From Prolixibacteraceae bacterium (GTDB lineage Bacteria; Bacteroidota; Bacteroidia; Bacteroidales; Prolixibacteraceae), in assembly GCA_014380255.1 (NCBI GenBank), contig JACMKG010000261.1:1-8518 (forward strand): a DNA stretch of 8,518 nt. Reading direction: 5' to 3'. The notes beneath the pieces were generated by a model. That model did not search any database. It worked only from the letters and a program-made list of their open reading frames with translations, and had not been told where the DNA came from. Made by a program: the position numbers and the translations under genes. Below are positions 1-8,518 of this stretch, in pieces (positions within the stretch are counted from its first letter, which is position 1; every line of letters starts with the position of its first letter).

Positions 1-1
1 C

Positions 2-1468
2 AACAAGGTTGCCTTTCTGAAAAATAAGTTCCCCATAGAAATTGAATTGAAGTTTTCGAAATTAAAAGGCAAGCTTGCGTACATCGAAGTGGAGAATAAC
101 AACAAACAGGTATATTCAAATACGATAACCATTGATTCTGAGGATGACTTTAAACTGGAATTTGCCAACCCGGAAGCCACCCACCCCGGCCTGCAGCATT
201 ATACCATCAAGGTCAAGCCTTTTAATGAAGAATTAAACACCAAGAACAACGAATATGAATTTGTGATCCAGGTTCTGGAAAATAAGCAAAAGATACTACT
301 GCTCAGCGAGGCCCTTCATCCCGACATGGGTGCTCTTCGCACAAGCATTTCCGAAATGCAAAACTATGAAACACAAATTATTACTGGCAATGAAGTTCCG
401 GATAGCCTTCAAAAATACAGCCTGGTGATTTTAAACCAGCTGCCTTCGGTCAAAAACGCGGCAAGTCAGCTTTTGTCAAGGATTAAAGAGAGCCGGATTC
501 CTGTCTTATTCATCGTAGGGCCCCATACCATGCTCGATCAGCTGAATTCATTGAACATGGGACTGAAGATTTCCAACAGCAACAATACCGATGAAGTGCA
601 GGCTTTGTTTAATGATGACTTTTCCTATTTTGCACTTTCCGCTGAAACCAAAGAGTTATTAGCTATGGCCTCCCCGCTGATAAGTCCGTTTGGAAATACG
701 GAAGTCTCTCCTTATTTGCAAAGCCTGACCTTTCAAAGTGTTAAAAACATCCCCACCCAAAAAACCATCATGGCCTTTGGAAGCGACAAAGGGCGTAAAG
801 TGGGATTTATTGCAGGTGAAGGAATCTGGCGCTGGCGCTTATTTAACTTCCGCGCTAACGGCGATCACATGGCTTTTAATGAACTGGTACATAAAATCAT
901 TCAGTATCTCTCGTTAAGAGAAAACGAAGATAATTTCAACATCACCTATCCTGCTCTATTTCAAGAAAATGATCCTATTGAAATGACTGCAGAGCTGTAT
1001 AACGACAGTTACGAATTGGTCAATACCACGGATGTAAATATCCGCATCGAAAATGACAGCCAGAAAGTGTTTAATTATACTTTTGACCGTACAGGAGATC
1101 GATACCGTCTCAACATTGGCAACCAGCCACCGGGTGATTATACATTTGAAGCAACCACACAGCTGGGCAGTCAACTTTTCACTGAAAAGGGTAACTTTAG
1201 CATTGTGAAAAATGAAATTGAACTTCTTAATAACCAAGCTGACTTTGGATTGTTATATCAGTTAGCACAACAAACAGGCGGACAGTTTGCATCCATTGAA
1301 AATTATGGCACGTTACTTGATGCAATTGGTAACAATAAACAAATTACCGTACAACAGCATGTGCAAACCTTGCTGACTGAGTGGATTAATGTAAAGCTCT
1401 TGTTTTTTGTCTTGATTGCATTGTTGACTGTTGAATGGTTTTTTAGAAAGTATTGGGGCATTTATTAA
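2..1468 (+). CDS. C-terminal part of a large Bacteroidota VWA/amidotransferase-like membrane protein (5' truncated)
   Basis: The frame is open from base 2 with no stop. The TTG at 47 is not a believable start, because the upstream codons (NKVAFLKNKFPIEIELK) read as a natural continuation of the protein. What is present is about 488 residues. A beta-rich, Ig-like segment comes first (to about base 290). Then, from roughly 290 to 925, comes a Rossmann-like segment starting KILLLSEALHPD, resembling a class I glutamine amidotransferase-like fold but with no visible catalytic Cys/His/Glu triad. A second beta-rich domain follows, with the motif PPGDYTFEA. The protein ends with a transmembrane helix (LLFFVLIALLTVEWFF, about 1391-1444) and a short basic tail, RKYWGIY. 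From memory, Bacteroidota have a family of roughly 680-700-residue proteins with N-terminal membrane helices and a VWA-like domain followed by exactly this layout, including the GxGxWRWRL and EWFxRK motifs; the missing N-terminus would carry those parts. It is probably anchored in the inner membrane with its bulk in the periplasm. The role is unknown. It leads the operon with the two lipoprotein genes downstream. Confidence 0.8.
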   Translation, partial: NKVAFLKNKFPIEIELKFSKLKGKLAYIEVENNNKQVYSNTITIDSEDDFKLEFANPEATHPGLQHYTIKVKPFNEELNTKNNEYEFVIQVLENKQKILLLSEALHPDMGALRTSISEMQNYETQIITGNEVPDSLQKYSLVILNQLPSVKNAASQLLSRIKESRIPVLFIVGPHTMLDQLNSLNMGLKISNSNNTDEVQALFNDDFSYFALSAETKELLAMASPLISPFGNTEVSPYLQSLTFQSVKNIPTQKTIMAFGSDKGRKVGFIAGEGIWRWRLFNFRANGDHMAFNELVHKIIQYLSLRENEDNFNITYPALFQENDPIEMTAELYNDSYELVNTTDVNIRIENDSQKVFNYTFDRTGDRYRLNIGNQPPGDYTFEATTQLGSQLFTEKGNFSIVKNEIELLNNQADFGLLYQLAQQTGGQFASIENYGTLLDAIGNNKQITVQQHVQTLLTEWINVKLLFFVLIALLTVEWFFRKYWGIY

Positions 1469-1484
1469 TAGAAAAAGGCATAAT

Positions 1485-2543
1485 ATGCGTAATACAAGCA
1501 CATTACACAACTTCCTACTCATTCTATCTTGCCTGATAGGATTTTCTCTTTCGTCCTGTAAAAGCTATTATACGGCCCTGACCATAGAAACCCCCAGTCC
1601 GGCTAAAGAAGAACTGCCTCAGGATATTCAAAGTATCACCTTGATGAACCGCAGCATAAACAATCAGTTTTTAAACCATAACGCAGACACTCTTCAGGCT
1701 TATTTTTTCGATAACAATTATCAACTCTCAGTAGTTGTACTGGATAGCGTGGCAGCCGATACCACAATCCGCGCGCTGGGTGAACTAATGTATAACTCTG
1801 GCCGCTACGATGTGGTGATACCTGTTGAAAGAAATATCAACAAATTTATTCCCTATAATCTGGTACCCGACACACTTAACCCTGAATTTGTAAGTGAGCA
1901 ATGCCAAAAATACAATACGGATGCATTAATGGTCCTGGAACAATTCTCGGCCAAAGTGATGACCGATTATGTCCTGGCAAAGTATGTAGATAAGCTCGCA
2001 GGAACATCCTTATACTATTATGCGTCTCTTGATCTGAAATACAACGCTTTCTTCAGGATCTATAAGCCTGGCAGCAAAACACGGGAAATAGAACTCTCTG
2101 ACACCATTTACTGGGACAGTGCCGGTGATATCAAGGTATCCATGTTTGAAGAGCTTCCAAGCATTAAACAAGCACTGATTAGCGCAGGTATTAAAGTGGC
2201 ACTGGATGTTGACAAAAAGATATCCCCCGCCTGGCAACCAGAGAAACGCGGATACTTTCTATTAGATAAGAAAAATGACCTTGGCCAACAGCTCCTGAAT
2301 GAAAACAAACTGGCAGAAGCCAAAGCTTATTGGCTGGAGAAAGCCCAATCAACTGACAAAAAAATTAAAAGCAGGGCTGAATACAATCTTGCCCTGGCCA
2401 ATGAACTGGAAGGGAATATTAACCAAGCCATTGAATGGGGACTGAAATCCTTTAATACCCAATACCACCATCAAACAGAAGTATATCTTAAAAACCTGAA
2501 TGCATTGAGAGAAAGCAAATTAAATAATGAGTCCAGCCAATGA
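1485..2543 (+). CDS. lipoprotein of unknown function with C-terminal TPR-like repeat (first of a paralogous pair)
   Basis: The product has 352 residues. I chose the ATG at 1485 over the in-frame ATG at 1431 because the later start gives a clean lipoprotein signal peptide: a short polar start, a hydrophobic core FLLILSCLIGFSL, and lipobox LSSC with Cys25. The longer version would overlap the upstream gene and bury the signal. A purine-rich AAAAAGG lies about 8 bases upstream. The sequence after the cysteine (KSYYTAL) has no acidic cluster of the kind that marks surface export in Bacteroidota, so I infer a periplasm-facing outer-membrane lipoprotein. The central domain has NTDAL (144-148) and DTIYWD (206-211). 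Residues about 265-327 form a helical TPR-like segment with the pattern AxYNLAxAxExxGxxxxAIE. The architecture fits the Bacteroidota family I recall as DUF6340, not confirmed here. It starts 16 bases after the upstream gene and overlaps the next by ATGA, so it is co-transcribed and probably translationally coupled. No enzymatic motif is visible. Confidence 0.85.
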   Translation: MRNTSTLHNFLLILSCLIGFSLSSCKSYYTALTIETPSPAKEELPQDIQSITLMNRSINNQFLNHNADTLQAYFFDNNYQLSVVVLDSVAADTTIRALGELMYNSGRYDVVIPVERNINKFIPYNLVPDTLNPEFVSEQCQKYNTDALMVLEQFSAKVMTDYVLAKYVDKLAGTSLYYYASLDLKYNAFFRIYKPGSKTREIELSDTIYWDSAGDIKVSMFEELPSIKQALISAGIKVALDVDKKISPAWQPEKRGYFLLDKKNDLGQQLLNENKLAEAKAYWLEKAQSTDKKIKSRAEYNLALANELEGNINQAIEWGLKSFNTQYHHQTEVYLKNLNALRESKLNNESSQ

Positions 2544-3574
2544 GAAAGCTGTTGGTAAATATCGGGATTGTTCTGCTGTTCCTGCTTGGTTCTTGTGCCG
2601 TTAGCCATGAATTTCCAATCGAAGTATTTCATCCTGCCAAAATTGAGCTCTCTCCTTCGATTAAAAACATTACCCTCGTCAGCCGAAACCTTAAGTACCT
2701 GAATGATACGCTCCAGAATTATTATTCAAGGGATTCAAAGCTGGTAAAAGATTCCAAACCTGTCAACATCGACAGCATTGCCATCCAGACCTGCTTTGAT
2801 AGCTTGATCCTAAAATTGCAGGCTCAGCAACGCTTCAGCAACATTACCATACTTCCAGTTACGGGCATTCGCAGGCAATTAACGAAGAATATCGTTCCTC
2901 CTACCAGAAATTTTATTCAAAAGATAGCATCCGATACCAATGCTGATGCTTTATTCTTGCTGGATATGTTCTCCGGCTTTTATTCAATCTATCCTGTGTC
3001 TGACGATGGCCGACAGGTCGCCCAAGTGGTAACTGCCAGTATATGGACCATTTATGATCCTTCCAACTACCGTATTCTTAACCATTCGACAATGATTGAT
3101 ACCTTGTATTGGGATGGGTTGGATGAGCTTGAAAAATACAATGCTTCACGCATTCCCACCAAAAAGGATGCTTTGGAGATTGCAGCAGGAATGGCTGGAG
3201 TAAAATATTCTAAAAATATCCTTCCCTATTGGGCTGTCGTATACCGCAGTACCCTATCCAACAACCAGGAGGACTTTAAAAAAGCGGCCTTGCTTGCCCA
3301 ACAAAACCAATGGGATGAAGCGTCTGCATTATGGGAAACATATACAGAAAGCAAAAACAAGCGTTACCGGGTACAGGCACTTTATAACTTAGCGATAGCC
3401 AGCGAAATGAACGGGGATATCGATAATGCCATCGAGCTCATTTCCCGCGCATCCAAGGTCAGTCATTCCCCCACTTATAGTACAGAAAATAAGAGCATTC
3501 AAAAATATGCTGCTGTACTTGCCAAACGAAAAATAGAATTATCCAGGATTAACTCAATGAGCTCTCAGCAGTAA
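2540..3574 (+). CDS. lipoprotein of unknown function with C-terminal TPR-like repeat (second of a paralogous pair)
   Basis: The product has 344 residues and begins at the ATG of the ATGA overlap with the previous stop codon. The signal peptide is short: MRK, then a hydrophobic core, then lipobox LGSC with Cys19. As in its neighbour, no acidic cluster directly follows the cysteine (AVSHEF), so a periplasm-facing lipoprotein is more likely than a surface one. It is a diverged paralogue of the gene before it. Shared landmarks fall in the same order: IKNITLVSR against IQSITLMNR, DTLQ, NADAL (134-138) against NTDAL, DTLYWD (187-192) against DTIYWD, and a TPR-like tail (about 245-305) with ALYNLAIASEMNGDIDNAIE. 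Identity elsewhere looks low, so the duplication is old or the two came together as a pair. The two products may form a heteromeric complex, but that is inference from coupling and homology only. Function is unknown; DUF6340-like assignment is from memory. Confidence 0.85.
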   Translation: MRKLLVNIGIVLLFLLGSCAVSHEFPIEVFHPAKIELSPSIKNITLVSRNLKYLNDTLQNYYSRDSKLVKDSKPVNIDSIAIQTCFDSLILKLQAQQRFSNITILPVTGIRRQLTKNIVPPTRNFIQKIASDTNADALFLLDMFSGFYSIYPVSDDGRQVAQVVTASIWTIYDPSNYRILNHSTMIDTLYWDGLDELEKYNASRIPTKKDALEIAAGMAGVKYSKNILPYWAVVYRSTLSNNQEDFKKAALLAQQNQWDEASALWETYTESKNKRYRVQALYNLAIASEMNGDIDNAIELISRASKVSHSPTYSTENKSIQKYAAVLAKRKIELSRINSMSSQQ

Positions 3575-3575
3575 A

Positions 3576-3605
3576 ATCACCTAACAAACTTAAGTAGCAG
3601 GTGAT
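3576..3605. terminator. 7-bp hairpin just after the lipoprotein operon, possible weak terminator
   Basis: ATCACCT (3576-3582) and AGGTGAT (3599-3605) are perfect inverted repeats around a 16-base loop, starting one base after the stop codon. The spot is right for ending the + strand operon, and the gap is convergent with lgt. No T-run follows on either strand, so it is not a textbook intrinsic terminator; it could be a 3'-end stabilising stem or chance. The rest of the gap (3606-3709) shows nothing I can name. Confidence 0.3.
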
Positions 3606-3709
3606 CGCAACATTCATATTCTTTCAAATGGAAGTTATGATGGATCTTTTTATCAAGCCCCTACCTGAGCAGATATCCCAATTTTCAAGTAAATAAGAAA
3701 GACAAGCAA

Positions 3710-4540
3710 TTACTTCTTTACCGTACTTACCTGTTTTTTATAGATTACAGGCCCTTTCTGGACAGCTCGTACTACCAGCACAATACCTGCAATTACAAAC
3801 GGAATACTGAGCCATTGCCCCATATTTAAGGCCATACCGGCTTCAAAGGCTTCCTGGTCTTCCTTGATGAACTCCACAAAGAAACGGGCCGTAAATACCA
3901 TGATAAAAAATACCCCAACCAACATACCCTGCAAGTCCCTGGCCTTGGTTTTCCAATACATGTATTGTATTACAGCGAAGGTTATCAGGTAGGCTAATGC
4001 TTCGTAAAGCTGAGTTGGATGCTTGGGTACTGTTTCATGGTTGCGTTCAAAGATAAAGCCCCATGGCAAGGTTGTCTGTACACCATATATTTCTGAGTTC
4101 ATCAAATTTCCCAATCTGATCAGGGCTGCCACTAAAATACTGGGCACCACTACCCTATCCAACACCCACAGAATGGATCGTTTGGATACTTTTTTACTCC
4201 ATAAGAACATGGCTACAATAATTCCCAGGACTCCGCCATGACTGGCAAGTCCACCCTGCCACACAAAGAAGATCTCAATGGGATGCTGAGAATAATAATC
4301 CCAGCCATAGAAAAACACATGCCCCAAACGTGCACCAACTACGGTAGCTACGATTAAATAAATAAACAAGCTTTCAAGCCATTTAAGATCGATTCCTTCA
4401 AACTTAAACATCTTCTCGCCATGGTTGTAACCAAATAAAAATCCAATGGCAAAAAGAAGCCCGTACCAACGAACATGGATGGGGCCTAATGAGAAAATCT
4501 CAGGACTAACGTTCCAATGAATAAATGCCAGAATGTCCAT
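3710..4540 (-). CDS. lgt: prolipoprotein diacylglyceryl transferase Lgt
   Basis: Lgt is the inner-membrane enzyme that moves a diacylglyceryl group from phosphatidylglycerol to the lipobox cysteine of prelipoproteins, the first step of lipoprotein maturation. The product has 276 residues, normal for the family. I chose the start at 4540 (MDILAFIHWNVSPEIFSLGP) because other Bacteroidota Lgt proteins begin this way; an ATG 18 codons upstream would add a tail with no family support. Family landmarks are all present: the HWNVSPEIFSLGPIHVRWYG entry segment, GGLASHGG (96-103, His101), RLGNLMNSEIYG (142-153, the Lgt signature with the essential Arg and the Asn and Glu positions), HPTQLYE (174-180), and ARFFVEF with Arg219 and Glu223, spaced like the E. 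coli Arg239/Glu243 pair. About seven hydrophobic segments are visible, as expected. It lies downstream of secA on the same strand, 217 bases away, across a repeat-rich spacer, so it may have its own promoter; I found no strong one. The two lipoproteins encoded convergently next to it would be substrates, as would all lipoproteins of the cell. Confidence 0.97.
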   Translation of the reverse strand: MDILAFIHWNVSPEIFSLGPIHVRWYGLLFAIGFLFGYNHGEKMFKFEGIDLKWLESLFIYLIVATVVGARLGHVFFYGWDYYSQHPIEIFFVWQGGLASHGGVLGIIVAMFLWSKKVSKRSILWVLDRVVVPSILVAALIRLGNLMNSEIYGVQTTLPWGFIFERNHETVPKHPTQLYEALAYLITFAVIQYMYWKTKARDLQGMLVGVFFIMVFTARFFVEFIKEDQEAFEAGMALNMGQWLSIPFVIAGIVLVVRAVQKGPVIYKKQVSTVKK

Positions 4541-4594
4541 ATATCTATGGTTAATGTAATTACAGTATAAGAGATAAAAAGCCAATAGAAACAA

Positions 4595-4687
4595 AGTAAT
4601 AAGAAATCAGAAATAAGAAATAAGGAATGAGAAAGTACACTTTGTACATCCATTTCTTCTCTTTTACTTCCTGATTCCTTATTCCTT
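4595..4687. repeat. period-7 repeat element arranged as a long imperfect inverted repeat
   Basis: The left arm (4595-4636) is six consecutive purine-rich 7-mers: AGTAATA, AGAAATC, AGAAATA, AGAAATA, AGGAATG, AGAAAGT. The right arm (4653-4687), read on the minus strand, holds AAGGAAT, AAGGAAT, CAGGAAG and two degenerate units. The arms are complementary in more than one register: AATAAGGAAT (4619-4628) is a perfect 10-bp match to ATTCCTTATT (4674-4683), and 4598-4613 matches 4668-4683 at 14 of 16 positions. The centre holds a small perfect hairpin, GTACA-CTT-TGTAC (4635-4647). It sits in the untranslated spacer after secA and before lgt. It resembles, in style, the short tandemly repeated heptanucleotide sequences of cyanobacteria. 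No open frame or transposase is present. Confidence 0.75.
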
Positions 4688-4712
4688 GTTAGATATTGGT
4701 TATTGAATCTTT

Positions 4713-4750
4713 ATAATTCAAAATTTATAATTCAAAATTCAAAATTTATT
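4713..4750. repeat. AT-rich period-7 tandem repeat (ATTCAAA/ATTTATA units)
   Basis: From 4716 the sequence splits cleanly into 7-mers: ATTCAAA, ATTTATA, ATTCAAA, ATTCAAA, ATTTATT. Seen as 14-mers, ATAATTCAAAATTT (4713-4726) is followed by ATAATTCAAAATTC (4727-4740). It lies directly downstream of the secA stop codon on the minus strand, seven bases away. It has the same period as the inverted element next to it but a different unit. Confidence 0.75.
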
Positions 4751-4757
4751 ATCCTCT

Positions 4758-8087
<3,330 letters not shown>

Positions 8088-8121
8088 ATATTGATTTTAA
8101 TTAATCAGGTTTTGAAAGTCA

Positions 8122-8129
8122 CAAATGTA
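8122..8129 (-). promoter_or_regulatory. candidate -7 element of the secA promoter
   Basis: On the minus strand this reads TACATTTG, an exact match to the Bacteroidota -7 consensus TAnnTTTG, 34 bases upstream of the secA start codon. That would give a short leader. No clear TTG-type -33 element sits 19-21 bases further upstream, where the DNA is mostly A and T. No leader peptide or SecM-like ORF lies between it and secA. Confidence 0.5.
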
Positions 8130-8346
8130 GTTATAATGTTTAAAATTTGGATTTCTTTTTACGATAATCGTGCCACCCTTCAAATTGCAGTAAGTTCAGC
8201 CATTTTTACAATTTTTACCGTTCTTCTGCCAATAAAACAGTAAAACGAGCCATCAAGGCGCTAAATTATGACAAAAGCACATTAAATAATATCTCCAGAC
8301 ACTGCCTGCCATGCCCTGCGGCCAATAAAAAGCGAATAAATAAAGT

Positions 8347-8354
8347 TATTTTTG
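8347..8354 (+). promoter_or_regulatory. candidate -7 element for the zinc-ribbon gene
   Basis: TATTTTTG matches TAnnTTTG exactly and lies 18 bases before the ATG at 8373, so the leader would be very short. No -33 element is evident upstream. In AT-rich DNA this 8-mer can occur by chance. The rest of the 285-base divergent spacer (8088-8372) holds nothing else I can assign. Confidence 0.35.
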
Positions 8355-8372
8355 CTGAATAAATCATAACCA

Positions 8373-8518
8373 ATGAGCGATTTTCAAAACCATTGCTTTG
8401 TATGCGGCAAGGAAACCGACCCACAAACTTCCAGTAAAAACATACAGCTTAACCTTCCGGTATGTGATACCTGCAAAGACACCGAAGAAGAGAAAAAAGC
8501 CCATGACGAGCTGTTAGA
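8373..8518 (+). CDS. small zinc-ribbon protein of unknown function (3' truncated by window end)
   Basis: From the ATG at 8373 the frame stays open for 48 codons to the edge of the window. The visible N-terminus has two CxxC knuckles, HCFVCGKE (Cys8, Cys11) and VCDTCKD (Cys31, Cys34), 19 residues apart, the usual pattern of a treble-clef or zinc-ribbon metal site. It is followed by an acidic, charged stretch (DTEEEKKAHDEL) that looks helical. Such a start occurs in many small Bacteroidota proteins that I cannot tell apart; it could bind nucleic acid or protein, or simply be a structural zinc site. The gene is divergent from secA. I do not recognise a named family, and total length is unknown. 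Confidence 0.65.
   Translation, partial: MSDFQNHCFVCGKETDPQTSSKNIQLNLPVCDTCKDTEEEKKAHDELL

Noticed and set aside
47..49. TTG as the start codon of the first protein
   Set aside because: The frame is open to the window edge and the upstream residues fit the family, so the gene is cut by the window.
1431..1484. Upstream in-frame ATG for the first lipoprotein
   Set aside because: It would add 18 residues before the signal peptide and overlap the preceding gene; the ATG at 1485 gives a proper lipoprotein signal.
3601..3696. Short + strand ORF (GTG at 3601 or ATG at 3628, up to 31 residues) in the convergent gap
   Set aside because: It overlaps the hairpin, has no ribosome binding site or recognisable sequence, and is within chance length.
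4541..4594. Longer lgt start at 4594
   Set aside because: The extra 18 residues have no family support, and the 4540 start gives the normal N-terminus and length.
4593..4600. Possible lgt -7 element TTACTTTG on the minus strand
   Set aside because: One mismatch to TAnnTTTG, overlaps the heptamer repeat, and has no -33 partner; too weak to list.
8228..8330. Direct repeat GCCAATAAAA at 8228-8237 and 8321-8330
   Set aside because: Ten AT-rich bases with no third copy or symmetry; likely chance, though an operator cannot be excluded.
8266..8367. 33-residue hydrophobic ORF on the minus strand upstream of secA
   Set aside because: It would make a possible leader peptide, but it lies upstream of the likely secA promoter, overlaps the opposite promoter region, and has no stalling-like motif or binding site.

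Overview
The window reads as a chromosomal segment of a Bacteroidota bacterium, probably of the Bacteroidales/Marinilabiliales type; the order-level guess is inference. Three things support this. The SecA is about 1,109 residues long, with the insertions typical of that phylum. The proteins at the left end match Bacteroidota-specific families as I remember them. The two candidate promoters carry the TAnnTTTG -7 element of Bacteroidota, and start codons lack strong Shine-Dalgarno sequences. Base composition looks uniform and moderately AT-rich, and I see no integrase, transposase, phage gene, CRISPR array, tRNA or rRNA.

Left block (about 1-3574, + strand): a tight three-gene operon. It begins with the 3' part of a large membrane protein of the Bacteroidota VWA/amidotransferase-like type, whose 5' end lies outside the window. 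After 16 bases comes a lipoprotein gene, and a second, paralogous lipoprotein gene overlaps it by 4 bases (ATGA). Both lipoproteins have a lipobox cysteine and a C-terminal TPR-like helical segment. Their function is unknown. A convergent 135-base gap with a 7-bp hairpin follows.

Right block (about 3710-8087, - strand): secA, the preprotein translocase ATPase, lies upstream of lgt, the prolipoprotein diacylglyceryl transferase. Between them are 217 bases holding two unusual period-7 repeat tracts. One is arranged as a long inverted repeat; the other is an AT-rich array of ATTCAAA/ATTTATA units. Divergently from secA, across 285 bases of AT-rich DNA, a small zinc-ribbon protein gene starts at 8373 and runs off the right end.

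Together, SecA exports and Lgt lipidates envelope proteins, and the two lipoproteins encoded next door would be clients of both. That link is a general dependency and not evidence of a dedicated system. Most of the window is housekeeping. The parts that merit another look are the heptamer repeat element, the coupled paralogous lipoprotein pair with its membrane-protein partner, and the truncated zinc-ribbon gene. I found no convincing new defence, mobile or biosynthetic system.
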